A stretch of 64,000 nucleotides of DNA from Streptomyces chartreusis (lineage in GTDB: Bacteria; Actinomycetota; Actinomycetes; Streptomycetales; Streptomycetaceae): positions 1,798,001 to 1,862,000 of the forward strand of contig NZ_CP023689.1 of NCBI RefSeq assembly GCF_008704715.1, in the 5' to 3' direction. This document shows, one piece after another, positions 19,663 to 28,836 of this stretch. The notes under the pieces were generated by a model. It searched no databases, had not been told where the DNA came from, and saw nothing but the letters and a program-made list of their open reading frames with translations. The translations under genes were made by a program, and so were the position numbers. Position 1 is the first letter of the stretch. Every line of letters starts with the position of its first letter.

Positions 19663-21345
19663 ATGCCCGACGACACCCAGGACGTCATTTCCGGTGGTCA
19701 TCTCGTTGCCAAGGCTCTGAAGGCCGAGGGGGTCGACCGCATCTACACCTTGTGCGGCGGCCACATCATCGACATCTACGACGGCTGCGTAGACGAGGGC
19801 ATCGAGGTCGTCGACGTCCGTCACGAGCAGGTCGCCGCCCACGCCGCCGACGGCTACGCCCGTCTCACCGGCAAGCCGGGATGCGCGGTGGTCACCGCGG
19901 GTCCGGGCACCACCGACGCCGTCACCGGAGTCGCCAACGCCTTCCGCGCCGAGTCACCGATGCTGCTCATCGGCGGCCAGGGCGCGCTCACCCAGCACAA
20001 GATGGGGTCCCTCCAGGACCTCCCGCACGTCGACATGATGACGCCGATCACCAAGTTCGCGGCGGCCGTGCCGGACACGGCACGCGCGGCGGACATGGTG
20101 TCGATGGCGTTCCGCGAGTGCTACCACGGTGCGCCCGGGCCCTCCTTCCTGGAGATCCCGCGCGACGTGCTCGACGCGAAGGTGCCGGTGAGCAAGGCGC
20201 GTGTGCCGAAGGAGGGGGCCTACCGTGCCTCCACCCGTTCGGCCGGCGACCCCGAGGCGATCGAGAAGCTCGCCGACCTGCTGGTCCACGCCGAGAAGCC
20301 GGCCATTCTGCTCGGCAGCCAGGTATGGACGACACGTGGCACCGAGGCGGCCATCGAGCTCGTACGCACCCTCAACATTCCGGCCTACATGAACGGCGCC
20401 GGCCGCGGCACGCTGCCGCCCGGCGACCCGCACCACTTCCAGCTGTCACGGCGGTACGCGTTCTCCAACGCCGATGTCATCGTCATCGTCGGCACGCCCT
20501 TCGACTTCCGCATGGGCTACGGCAAGCGGCTGTCCCCGGACGCGACCGTCGTGCAGATCGACCTCGACTACCGCACCGTCGGCAAGAACCGCGACATCGA
20601 CCTCGGTGTCGTCGGCGACGCCGGACTGGTGCTGAAGTCGGTCACCGAGGCCGCCTCCGGGCGCGTCAACGGCGGCGCGTCCAAGCGCAAGGAGTGGCTC
20701 GACGAGCTGCGCGCGGCCGAGCAGACCGCTCTGGAGAAGCGGCTGCCCAGCCTGAAGTCGGACGCCTCGCCGATCCACCCGTACCGGCTGGTCAGCGAGA
20801 TCAACGACTTCCTCACCGAGGACTCGATCTACATCGGCGACGGCGGCGACATCGTCACCTTCTCCGGTCAGGTCGTGCAGCCCAAGTCGCCGGGCCACTG
20901 GATGGACCCGGGCCCGCTGGGCACGCTCGGCGTCGGGGTGCCGTTCGTGCTCGCGGCCAAGCAGGCGCGGCCCGACAAGGAGGTCGTCGCACTCTTCGGC
21001 GACGGGGCGTTCTCCCTCACCGGCTGGGACTTCGAGACGCTCGTCCGCTACAACCTCCCCTTCGTCGGCATCGTCGGCAACAACTCCTCGATGAACCAGA
21101 TCCGTTACGGCCAGGCCCAGAAGTACGGCCTGGAGCGCGAGCGGGTCGGCAACACCCTCGGTGACGTCCACTACGACAAGTTCGCGCAGATGCTGGGCGG
21201 TTACGGCGAGGAGGTCCGTGACCCCGCCGACATCGGCCCCGCGCTGCAGCGCGCCCGCGAGTCCGGCAAGCCGTCGCTGATCAACGTCTGGGTCGACCCG
21301 GACGCGTACGCCCCCGGAACCATGAACCAGACCATGTACAAGTGA
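19663..21345 (+). CDS. oxc: Oxalyl-CoA decarboxylase (ThDP enzyme)
   Basis: A 560-residue thiamine-diphosphate enzyme expected to turn oxalyl-CoA into formyl-CoA and CO2. Cofactor-activating Glu55 lies in [16 protein letters not shown]; the ThDP/Mg motif is [15 protein letters not shown] followed by NN. Sequence alone could also suggest an acetolactate-synthase-like enzyme. The next gene is a clear formyl-CoA:oxalate CoA-transferase and the FDH lies in the same window, which makes oxalyl-CoA the best substrate. First gene of the oxc-frc-synthetase-MFS strand; the ATG at 19663 opens the family N-terminus. Confidence 0.82.
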   Translation: MPDDTQDVISGGHLVAKALKAEGVDRIYTLCGGHIIDIYDGCVDEGIEVVDVRHEQVAAHAADGYARLTGKPGCAVVTAGPGTTDAVTGVANAFRAESPMLLIGGQGALTQHKMGSLQDLPHVDMMTPITKFAAAVPDTARAADMVSMAFRECYHGAPGPSFLEIPRDVLDAKVPVSKARVPKEGAYRASTRSAGDPEAIEKLADLLVHAEKPAILLGSQVWTTRGTEAAIELVRTLNIPAYMNGAGRGTLPPGDPHHFQLSRRYAFSNADVIVIVGTPFDFRMGYGKRLSPDATVVQIDLDYRTVGKNRDIDLGVVGDAGLVLKSVTEAASGRVNGGASKRKEWLDELRAAEQTALEKRLPSLKSDASPIHPYRLVSEINDFLTEDSIYIGDGGDIVTFSGQVVQPKSPGHWMDPGPLGTLGVGVPFVLAAKQARPDKEVVALFGDGAFSLTGWDFETLVRYNLPFVGIVGNNSSMNQIRYGQAQKYGLERERVGNTLGDVHYDKFAQMLGGYGEEVRDPADIGPALQRARESGKPSLINVWVDPDAYAPGTMNQTMYK

Positions 21346-21355
21346 GGAGGCCTTC

Positions 21356-22597
21356 ATGACTGGCACGTCGACCAAGGCTCTCGAAGGCATCCGCGTCCTG
21401 GACATGACCCACGTCCAGTCCGGGCCCTCCGCGACCCAGTTGCTCGCCTGGCTCGGCGCGGACGTCGTCAAGCTGGAGGCGCCGACCGGTGACATCACGC
21501 GCAAGCAGCTGCGCGACCTCCCGGACGTCGACTCCCTCTACTTCACGATGCTCAACTGCAACAAGCGGAGCATCACCCTCAACACCAAGACCGAGCGCGG
21601 CAAGGAGATCCTCACCGAGCTGATCCGGCGCTCCGACGTCATGGTCGAGAACTTCGGACCGGGCGCGGTGGACCGGATGGGCTTCACCTGGGACCGCATC
21701 CAGGAGATCAATCCACGTATCGTCTACGCCTCCATCAAGGGGTTCGGCGAAGGCCCGTACACCAACTTCAAGGCGTACGAGGTCGTCGCGCAGGCCATGG
21801 GCGGGTCGATGTCGACCACCGGTTTCGAGGACGGGCCGCCGCTGGCGACCGGAGCCCAGATCGGGGACTCGGGGACGGGTGTGCACGCCGTCGCGGGGAT
21901 TCTCGCGGCGCTGTTCCAGCGCGAGAACACCGGGCGTGGGCAGCGGGTCAACGTGGCCATGCAGCACGCCGTACTCAACCTGTGCCGGGTGAAGCTGAGG
22001 GATCAGCAACGCCTGGCACACGGGCCGCTCGCTGAATATCCCAACGAGGACTTCGGCACCGAGGTTCCCCGCTCGGGCAACGCGTCCGGCGGCGGTCAGC
22101 CGGGCTGGGCGGTCAAGTGCGCGCCCGGCGGCCCGAACGACTACGTCTACGTCATCGTGCAGCCCGTCGGCTGGAAGCCGATGAGCGAGCTCATCGGCCG
22201 GCCCGAACTCGCCGACGACCCCGAGTGGGCGACGCCTGAGGCCCGGCTGCCCAAGCTCAACAAGATGTTCCAGCTGATCGAGGAGTGGTCCTCGACCCTG
22301 CCCAAGTGGGAGGTGCTGGAGCGGCTCAACGCGCACAACATCCCGTGCGGGCCGATCCTTTCGACCAAGGAGATCATCGAGGACTCCTCCCTGGTCGACA
22401 ACGAGATGGTCGTCACCGTGCCGCACCCCGAGCGGGGCGATTTCGTGACCGTCGGCAGCCCCCTCAAGCTCTCCGACTCCCCGGTCGAGGTGAGCAGTTC
22501 GCCACTGCTCGGCGAGCACAACGAACAGGTCTACATCGGCGAGCTCGGCCTCGGTGACGAGGAGCTGCGCCTGCTCAAGTCGAACGGAGTGATCTGA
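21356..22597 (+). CDS. frc: Formyl-CoA:oxalate CoA-transferase
   Basis: A 413-residue class III CoA-transferase that moves CoA from formyl-CoA (or another donor) to oxalate. Long blocks recall Oxalobacter Frc: [33 protein letters not shown] and the Gly loop GGGQPGW. The nucleophilic Asp is Asp171 in [17 protein letters not shown] precedes the ATG and the gap to oxc is 10 bp, so the two are co-translated. Succinyl-CoA or acetyl-CoA as donor is possible, as seen in related enzymes. Confidence 0.9.
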   Translation: MTGTSTKALEGIRVLDMTHVQSGPSATQLLAWLGADVVKLEAPTGDITRKQLRDLPDVDSLYFTMLNCNKRSITLNTKTERGKEILTELIRRSDVMVENFGPGAVDRMGFTWDRIQEINPRIVYASIKGFGEGPYTNFKAYEVVAQAMGGSMSTTGFEDGPPLATGAQIGDSGTGVHAVAGILAALFQRENTGRGQRVNVAMQHAVLNLCRVKLRDQQRLAHGPLAEYPNEDFGTEVPRSGNASGGGQPGWAVKCAPGGPNDYVYVIVQPVGWKPMSELIGRPELADDPEWATPEARLPKLNKMFQLIEEWSSTLPKWEVLERLNAHNIPCGPILSTKEIIEDSSLVDNEMVVTVPHPERGDFVTVGSPLKLSDSPVEVSSSPLLGEHNEQVYIGELGLGDEELRLLKSNGVI

Positions 22598-22598
22598 C

Positions 22599-24746
22599 GT
22601 GATGGCCGAAGACCGCGAGCTCAGGGTGCGGGCGCTCCTCGACTCCGTGCGGGCCGAGGGACGTACCGCGCTGACCGCGCCCGAGGGCAAGGTGATCGCC
22701 GACGCGTACGGGATCGCCGTACCGGGCGAGGAGCTCGCGACGGACGTCGACGAGGCGGTGGCCTACGCGGCGCGCTTCGGCGGGCCCGTGGTGATGAAGA
22801 TCGTCTCGCCGGACATCCTCCACAAGACCGACGCGGGCGGCGTGATCGTCGGTGTCGAGGGTGCGACGGACGTACGGGCGGCGTTCCACAAGATCGTCGA
22901 CAACGCCCGTGCGTACGACGCGGACGCCCGCATCGAGGGCGTCCAGGTGCAGGAACTGCTGCCGCAGGGGCAGGAGGTCATCGTCGGCGCGGTCACCGAC
23001 CCGACGTTCGGCAAGGTGGTCGCCTTCGGGCTCGGCGGAGTGCTCGTCGAGGTCCTCAAGGACGTCACCTTCCGGCTCGCGCCCGTGAGCGCCGACGAGG
23101 CGCTGTCGATGCTGGACTCGATCCGGTCGGCGGAGATCCTGCACGGCGTGCGCGGCCAGGCGGGCGTGGACCGGTGGGCGGTCGCCGAGCAGATCCGACG
23201 GGTGTCCCAGCTGGTCGCGGACTTCCCGGAGATCGCCGAGGTGGACCTCAACCCGGTGATCGCCACCGCGGAGGGGGCGACCGCCGCCGACATCCGCGTG
23301 ATCCTCTCCGAGGCGCCCGCGAAGCCGCGCCGGCGCTACTCGCGCGAGGAGATCCTCACCTCGATGCGCCGGCTGATGCAGCCGTCGTCGGTAGCGGTCA
23401 TCGGCGCGTCCAACGAGCAGGGCAAGATCGGCAATTCGGTCATGCGCAACCTCATCGACGGCGGTTTCGCCGGGGACATCCACCCGGTGAACCCCAAGGC
23501 CGATGACATTCTGGGCCGCAAGGCGTACAAGAGTGTCACGGACGTTCCCGGTGAGGTGGATGTGGCGGTCTTCGCTATCCCCGCCAAGTTCGTGGCCTCG
23601 GCCCTGGAGGAGGTGGGACGCAAGGGGATCCCCAACGCCGTCCTGATCCCCTCCGGGTTCGCGGAGACCGGTGAGCACGAACTCCAGGAGGAGATCGTGG
23701 CCATCGCCGAGCGGCACGGCGTCCGGCTGCTCGGTCCGAACATCTACGGCTACTACTCGACGTGGCAGGACCTGTGCGCCACGTTCTGCACGCCGTACGA
23801 CGTCAAGGGCGGGGTGGCGCTGACCTCGCAGTCCGGCGGCATCGGCATGGCCATCCTGGGCTTCGCGCGGACCACGAAGACGGGTGTGTCGGCGATCGTC
23901 GGCCTCGGCAACAAGTCGGACCTGGACGAGGACGACCTGCTGACCTGGTTCGGCGAGGACCCGCACACCGAGTGCATCGCGATGCACCTGGAGGACCTCA
24001 AGGACGGGCGTGCCTTCGTCGAGGCCGCGCGGGCGACCGTGCCGAAGAAGCCGGTCGTCGTCCTCAAGGCGGGCCGTACGGCCGCGGGCGCGAAGGCAGC
24101 CGGGTCGCACACCGGAGCCCTCGCCGGCGACGACGCCGTGTACGAGGACATCCTGAAGCAGGCCGGTGTCATCCGGGCGCCCGGGCTGAACGACATGCTC
24201 GAGTACGCGCGCGGGCTGCCGGTCCTGCCGGCTCCCAAGGGCGACAACGTCGTGATCATCACGGGGGCAGGCGGCAGCGGCGTGCTGCTCTCGGACGCCG
24301 TCACCGACAACGGCCTGACCCTGATGGACATCCCGCCGGACCTGGACGAGGCCTTCCGGAAGTTCATCCCGCCCTTCGGGGCGGCGGGCAACCCGGTCGA
24401 CATCACCGGCGGCGAGCCGCCGTCGACGTACGAGGCGACGATCCGGCTCGGCCTGGAGGACCCGCGCATCCACTCGCTGGTCCTGGGCTACTGGCACACG
24501 ATCGTCACTCCCCCGATGGTCTTCGCGGAGCTCACCGCGCGCGTGGTGGCCGAGTTCCGGCAGCGCGGCATAGAGAAGCCCGTCGTCGCGTCGCTCGCGG
24601 GTGACGTGGAGGTCGAGGAGGCCTGCCAGTACCTGTACGAGCGAGGGGTCGTGGCGTACCCGTACACGACCGAGAAGCCGGTGGCCGTGCTCGGCGCGAA
24701 GTACCGCTGGGCGCGGGCGGCGGGACTGTTGGGGGGCGGTTCATGA
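22599..24746 (+). CDS. NDP-forming acyl-CoA synthetase (fused beta-alpha)
   Basis: A 715-residue cytosolic ligase of the acetate--CoA ligase (ADP-forming) group. The ATP-grasp half comes first (about 15-235, with PVVMKIVSPDILHKTDAGGV), then the CoA-binding half (260-715, PSSVAVIGASNEQGKIGNS). The swinging His is in AGSHTGALAGDD. It begins one base after the frc stop (GTG 22599 or ATG 22602). In this operon it could make oxalyl-CoA or formyl-CoA directly from the acid, or regenerate the CoA donor; sequence does not choose. The domain order is reversed relative to the alpha-beta type. Confidence 0.85.
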   Translation: MMAEDRELRVRALLDSVRAEGRTALTAPEGKVIADAYGIAVPGEELATDVDEAVAYAARFGGPVVMKIVSPDILHKTDAGGVIVGVEGATDVRAAFHKIVDNARAYDADARIEGVQVQELLPQGQEVIVGAVTDPTFGKVVAFGLGGVLVEVLKDVTFRLAPVSADEALSMLDSIRSAEILHGVRGQAGVDRWAVAEQIRRVSQLVADFPEIAEVDLNPVIATAEGATAADIRVILSEAPAKPRRRYSREEILTSMRRLMQPSSVAVIGASNEQGKIGNSVMRNLIDGGFAGDIHPVNPKADDILGRKAYKSVTDVPGEVDVAVFAIPAKFVASALEEVGRKGIPNAVLIPSGFAETGEHELQEEIVAIAERHGVRLLGPNIYGYYSTWQDLCATFCTPYDVKGGVALTSQSGGIGMAILGFARTTKTGVSAIVGLGNKSDLDEDDLLTWFGEDPHTECIAMHLEDLKDGRAFVEAARATVPKKPVVVLKAGRTAAGAKAAGSHTGALAGDDAVYEDILKQAGVIRAPGLNDMLEYARGLPVLPAPKGDNVVIITGAGGSGVLLSDAVTDNGLTLMDIPPDLDEAFRKFIPPFGAAGNPVDITGGEPPSTYEATIRLGLEDPRIHSLVLGYWHTIVTPPMVFAELTARVVAEFRQRGIEKPVVASLAGDVEVEEACQYLYERGVVAYPYTTEKPVAVLGAKYRWARAAGLLGGGS

Positions 24747-24759
24747 GGTGAGGCAGCGG

Positions 24760-24792
24760 GGGGCCGGCCGACGGTGCGCGTCGGCCGGCCCC
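24760..24792 (+). terminator. Intercistronic hairpin between acyl-CoA synthetase and MFS genes
   Basis: A perfect 13-bp stem (GGGGCCGGCCGAC / GTCGGCCGGCCCC) with a 7-base loop begins 13 bp after the synthetase stop. It can act as a terminator or attenuator that lowers carrier expression relative to the enzymes. There is no U-tract. Confidence 0.6.
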
Positions 24793-24867
24793 GGGACCCG
24801 CGCGCGCACGAAAGGCATTGGACAGGGGGCGCTGGCCAGAACTTTCGACGCAAGGGGTGCAATTAAC

Positions 24868-26256
24868 GTGACTACTACTGACGTTACGCGAGTCGCCGCC
24901 TATCGGGAGGTGACCGACAAGAACGGACGCGTCTACCGCGTCGGCGAGACAGACGTCGACATCATGGGGCGCAAGCGCAAGTGGATGGTGATCCTGCCCT
25001 GGGTCGGCATGATGGGCATCTCCTCCGCCGAGTACGCGTTCGCGTCCGCCGAGGACACGCTCCACACCGCGCACCACTGGGCCAGTGCGCACATCTTCTG
25101 GATGATGACGGTCTGGGTGTTCTTCCAGGCCGCGGTGGCCTTCCCCGCGGGCAAGCTGCGCGAGTCCGGGAAGCTGCCGGCCCGTTTCGCGATGATGCTG
25201 GGTGCGGCGGGCACGTTCCTGGGCTATCTCTCGCTGGCCTACGCACCACATGTCGTGGTCGCCTACATCGGCTTCAGTATGTTCAGCGGCATGGGCGCGG
25301 GCATGGTGTACGCCACCTGCGTCAACATGGTCGGCAAGTGGTATCCGGAGCGCAAGGGCGGCAAGACCGGCTTCGTCAACGGCGGTTTCGCCTACGGTTC
25401 GGTGCCCTTCGTCTTCCTCTTCACCGGCTACATGGACCTCACCAACTTCCGTTGGGTCCTGGTCTCGGTCGGTGTCCTCCTCGCCCTGATGGTGGGGACG
25501 GCCGGCTTCTTCTTCCGGGACCCGCCGAAGAACTGGTGGCCCGCGGACATCGACCCGCTCAACCCTCCGAAGGACCCGCGCGCGGCCCGCTCGCTGCGGA
25601 TGAACCCGCCCGCGGTGCGCCAGTACACCCCGCTGGAGGCCTGGAAGACCGGCCGGGTCGCGCTGATGTGGTTCTGCCTGGCGTGCACGTCCGGCGTGAA
25701 CATCTTCGGCATCGCCTTCCAGGTGGACATCGGCGAGGAGGCCGGCTTCGCGGGCGGCATCGTCGCCACGGCCATGTCACTGAAGGCCGTCGTCAACGGC
25801 ACCGGCCGCGGCGTGATCGGCTGGCTGTCCGACCTGTACGGCCGTAAGCGGTGCCTGCTCGCCGTCTGCGTCATCCTGGGCCTCGCCCAGTACGGCATCC
25901 TCTGGTCGGCCGAGAGCAAGCACCTGGCGTTCTTCCTGATCTTCTCGGCGATCTCCGGCTTCGGCGGCGGCGCCATCTTCCCGATGTTCGCGGCCCTCAC
26001 CGCCGACTACTTCGGTGAGAACAACAACGCGTCCAACTACGGCATGGTCTACAGCGCCAAGCTGGTCTCCGGTCTCGGCGCGGGCATGGGCGCCGTGGTC
26101 GTGAGCGCCTGGGGGCACTCCGGTGCCTTCATCCTGGCCGGCTCCATCTCCCTGTTCGCCGGCTGCGTGGCCCTGTTCCTCAGTCCGCCGGGACGCGACA
26201 AGAACTCGCGCGAAATCGCACCCAACCCCCAACCTCTCGGCGAGGACACGGCCTGA
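24868..26256 (+). CDS. MFS transporter, first of a tandem pair
   Basis: A 462-residue carrier with about 12 spans. The cytosolic N-terminus YREVTDKNGRVYRVGETD is shared with the next gene. Family loops include WLSDLYGRKR and GFVNGGFAYGS. I place the start at a GTG (24868) with AAGGGG 10 bases upstream, because the shared N-terminus begins just after it. Context suggests oxalate, formate or a related dicarboxylate as substrate. It closely resembles its neighbour, including DPPKNWWPADIDPL, which marks this subfamily. Confidence 0.85.
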   Translation: MTTTDVTRVAAYREVTDKNGRVYRVGETDVDIMGRKRKWMVILPWVGMMGISSAEYAFASAEDTLHTAHHWASAHIFWMMTVWVFFQAAVAFPAGKLRESGKLPARFAMMLGAAGTFLGYLSLAYAPHVVVAYIGFSMFSGMGAGMVYATCVNMVGKWYPERKGGKTGFVNGGFAYGSVPFVFLFTGYMDLTNFRWVLVSVGVLLALMVGTAGFFFRDPPKNWWPADIDPLNPPKDPRAARSLRMNPPAVRQYTPLEAWKTGRVALMWFCLACTSGVNIFGIAFQVDIGEEAGFAGGIVATAMSLKAVVNGTGRGVIGWLSDLYGRKRCLLAVCVILGLAQYGILWSAESKHLAFFLIFSAISGFGGGAIFPMFAALTADYFGENNNASNYGMVYSAKLVSGLGAGMGAVVVSAWGHSGAFILAGSISLFAGCVALFLSPPGRDKNSREIAPNPQPLGEDTA

Positions 26257-26257
26257 C

Positions 26258-27646
26258 ATGACGGCAGATCCGTACGCAGCAAACAGCTCGTCCGCACCAT
26301 CCGACGCCGCACACCGTCCCTACCGCGAGGTGACCGACACACGAGGTCGCGTCTATCGCGTCGGCGAGACCGACCGCGACATCCTCGGCCACTCGCGCAA
26401 GATCATGGTGTATCTCCCGTGGATCGCCATGATGGCCATCAGCGTCTTCGAATACGCGTACGGCTCCGCGGAGGACACCCTGTCCCACGCGCACGGCTGG
26501 ACGCAGAGCAACACCTTCTGGATCCTGAGCGTCTGGGTGTTCTTCCAGGCCGGCATCGCCTTCCCGGCGGGCTGGCTGCGCGAGAAGGGCATCCTGACGG
26601 CCCGGTCCGCCATGTACATCGGCTCCGGCATGTGTCTGCTGGGGTTCCTCGCCCTGTCGCACATGGGCAACGTCTGGCTGGCGATCCTCGGCTTCGGCGT
26701 CATCGGCGGCATCGGTGCCGGCCTGGTCTACGCGACCTGCATCAACATGGTCGGCAAATGGTTCCCCGAGCGGCGCGGCGCCCGGACCGGGTTCGTCAAT
26801 GGCGGGTTCGCGTACGGATCGCTGCCGTTCATCTTCATCTTCAACTACGGGTTCGACACCGCGAACTACCACCGGGTGCTGGACCTCATCGGCTGCTACA
26901 TCATGATCGTCGTGTTCGGCTGCGCGTTCTTCTTCAAGGACCCGCCGAAGAACTGGTGGCCCGCGGACATCGATCCCCTGTCGTACGCGGGCAGCGAGAA
27001 GAGCGCGACGAGCCTGGCCAAGAACCCTCCGGCGGTGAAGCAGTACACGCCGCGGGAGGCCATCAGGACGGGCATGCTGCCACTGATGTGGCTGTCCGTG
27101 GTGCTGACCGCCGGGGTGTCGATCTTCGGCATTTCCTTCCAGGTCGACTACGCCAAGGAGGTGGGCTTCGGCCCGCTGGTCGCGGCGTCGTCGATGGGCG
27201 TGATGGCGGTCATCAACGGCATCGGCCGCGGTGTCGTGGGCTGGCTGTCGGACCGGTGGGGCCGTAAGCCGACCCTGGTGTTCGTGATCGTCGTGCTGGG
27301 TCTCGCCCAGTTCGGCGTGATCTGGGCCGGAGACCTCGGGAGCGAGTGGCTGTTCCTGTTCTTCGCGTTCCTGTCCGGGTTCGGCGGCGGCGCCTTCTAC
27401 CCGTTGTTCGCGGCGCTCACCCCCGACTACTTCGGGGAGAACTTCAACGCGACCAACTACGGCCTCGTCTACAGCGGCAAGCTGATCAGCGGCCTGTTCG
27501 GCGGCGGTCTGGGCTCCGTGGTCGTCGCGGCCTGGGGCTACGACGGCGCCTATGCGCTGGCCGGCGGCGTGTCGATCGTGGCGGCGGCCATCGCGCTGCT
27601 GCTGCGCCAACCGGGGCGCTCGGTGGTGCCGAGTCCCGCGCGCTGA
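26258..27646 (+). CDS. MFS transporter, second of a tandem pair
   Basis: A 462-residue carrier, the same length as its upstream paralogue, and sharing GRVYRVGETD, the DPPKNWWPADIDPL loop and WLSDRWGRK. It starts 1 bp after the upstream stop. The pair must have come from an old tandem duplication, since many positions have diverged. Two carriers of equal length could form a heterodimer or handle uptake and export separately; this is inference. A strong terminator follows. Confidence 0.85.
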   Translation: MTADPYAANSSSAPSDAAHRPYREVTDTRGRVYRVGETDRDILGHSRKIMVYLPWIAMMAISVFEYAYGSAEDTLSHAHGWTQSNTFWILSVWVFFQAGIAFPAGWLREKGILTARSAMYIGSGMCLLGFLALSHMGNVWLAILGFGVIGGIGAGLVYATCINMVGKWFPERRGARTGFVNGGFAYGSLPFIFIFNYGFDTANYHRVLDLIGCYIMIVVFGCAFFFKDPPKNWWPADIDPLSYAGSEKSATSLAKNPPAVKQYTPREAIRTGMLPLMWLSVVLTAGVSIFGISFQVDYAKEVGFGPLVAASSMGVMAVINGIGRGVVGWLSDRWGRKPTLVFVIVVLGLAQFGVIWAGDLGSEWLFLFFAFLSGFGGGAFYPLFAALTPDYFGENFNATNYGLVYSGKLISGLFGGGLGSVVVAAWGYDGAYALAGGVSIVAAAIALLLRQPGRSVVPSPAR

Positions 27647-27660
27647 CGAGTCGCTCACAT

Positions 27661-27696
27661 GAGGAGGCCCTCCCCGACTCCGGGGAGGGCCTCCTC
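27661..27696. terminator. Strong bidirectional terminator
   Basis: A perfect 16-bp stem (GAGGAGGCCCTCCCCG / CGGGGAGGGCCTCCTC) with loop ACTC lies between the convergent MFS gene and the TIM-barrel gene. It is the longest perfect hairpin I found in the window. Confidence 0.9.
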
Positions 27697-27711
27697 ATCG
27701 TGGTACGTCCG

Positions 27712-28752
27712 TCAGCACTTGTCCCGCAGCGAGTGCAGGTGCTCGCTGGAGCGGCGGGCGAACGTGAAGGACTCGGCCGGGTTGTCGTGCTCCGCCTGCC
27801 AGTGGTGGTCGGTGTGCCGGCCACGCAGCCGGGTCACGGCGGAGATGAACTTCTTGTAGTCGATGTCGCCGTCGCCGACGTCCACCATGCGGTAGCCGTA
27901 GGTGTCGGACGGGTCGCTCACGCCGTCCTTGACGTGGAAGAGCGGGTAGCGGTGGGGCTGCTTCAGGACGTAGTTCAGCGGCTCGAAGGGGGCGGGTGAG
28001 CCGTCGGGGCGCTTGGAGAAGCGGAACTGGCCCGAGTAGGCCCAGTAGATGTCCATCTCCAGGAAGACCAGGTCGGGGTCGGTCTCGGCGAGCAGCACGT
28101 CGTAGAGCCGGACCTTGGGGTTGTCGGTGGCGAAGGAGAACTCCTCGGAGTGGTTGTGCTGGTAGAACTTCATGCCGCGCGCCCTGGCCGCCGCGCCGTA
28201 GGTGTTGAACTCCTCGGCGGCACGCTTCCAGGCATCGACGGTGGAGCCGTAGCGGAACGGCCCTGACGCGGTGCCTATGTGCTTCAGGCCGAGGGCCTGG
28301 GCGTCGTCCAGGACCTTGGTGAGGTTCTGGGCGAAGGTGTAGGCGTTCGGGTCGTCGGAGTAGTAGCCGACGTGGCTGCCGATCGGGTTCAGGCCGTGGT
28401 TCCTGGCCAGCCGCTTGAGCTGGGCGAGGGTGATCGGGCCGGCCGAGCCCTGGGTGTATCCGGCGAACTCCACCTCGTCGTAGCCGTACTTCTCCAGCTC
28501 GGCGAATACGGGCGCGAAGCCGAGGGTGGAGACCTTGTCCCGCAGGCTGTAGAGCTGGATGCCGAGCCGCCCGGGCGGCAGGACGGGACGGCCGCGGCCG
28601 CCGCCGTGAGAGGCCGCCGCGGGGGCGGCGGTGGCGGGGCTGGTGGCCGCGCCCACCAGCGCGGCGGCCGTGGCGCCCGCCGCAACGCCGAGCATGCCTC
28701 GTCTGCTGAGTCGGTGGGTGAGTTCGGGGTCCGTCTGGGAAAAGCGGCTCAT
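27712..28752 (-). CDS. Tat-exported sugar phosphate isomerase/epimerase-like TIM barrel
   Basis: A 346-residue AP_endonuc_2-type TIM barrel. The Tat signal LSRRGMLGVAAGATAAALVG predicts export. Metal-ligand motifs are visible: GYDEVEFAGY, FYQHNHSEEF, VFLEMDIYWAYSG and LFHVKDG. AGGAG lies 9 bases before the ATG. It is 84 bp downstream of eboF and on the same strand, so it may be the last gene of the ebo unit. Exported members of this family often act on keto- or inositol-type sugars, which is in line with the DUF1080 protein and inositol synthase nearby. Confidence 0.8.
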   Translation of the reverse strand: MSRFSQTDPELTHRLSRRGMLGVAAGATAAALVGAATSPATAAPAAASHGGGRGRPVLPPGRLGIQLYSLRDKVSTLGFAPVFAELEKYGYDEVEFAGYTQGSAGPITLAQLKRLARNHGLNPIGSHVGYYSDDPNAYTFAQNLTKVLDDAQALGLKHIGTASGPFRYGSTVDAWKRAAEEFNTYGAAARARGMKFYQHNHSEEFSFATDNPKVRLYDVLLAETDPDLVFLEMDIYWAYSGQFRFSKRPDGSPAPFEPLNYVLKQPHRYPLFHVKDGVSDPSDTYGYRMVDVGDGDIDYKKFISAVTRLRGRHTDHHWQAEHDNPAESFTFARRSSEHLHSLRDKC

Positions 28753-28836
28753 GCCTGGAACTCCTTGTGATCGAAGGCCGTTGTCAGTGGTGAGTGCTTC
28801 ACTGGGGACCAGTCGGAAGTGACGGGCCGTGACCCG

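Noticed and set aside
19663..21345. Acetolactate synthase as the identity of oxc
   Set aside because: No small regulatory subunit is adjacent, and frc directly follows in a coupled arrangement.
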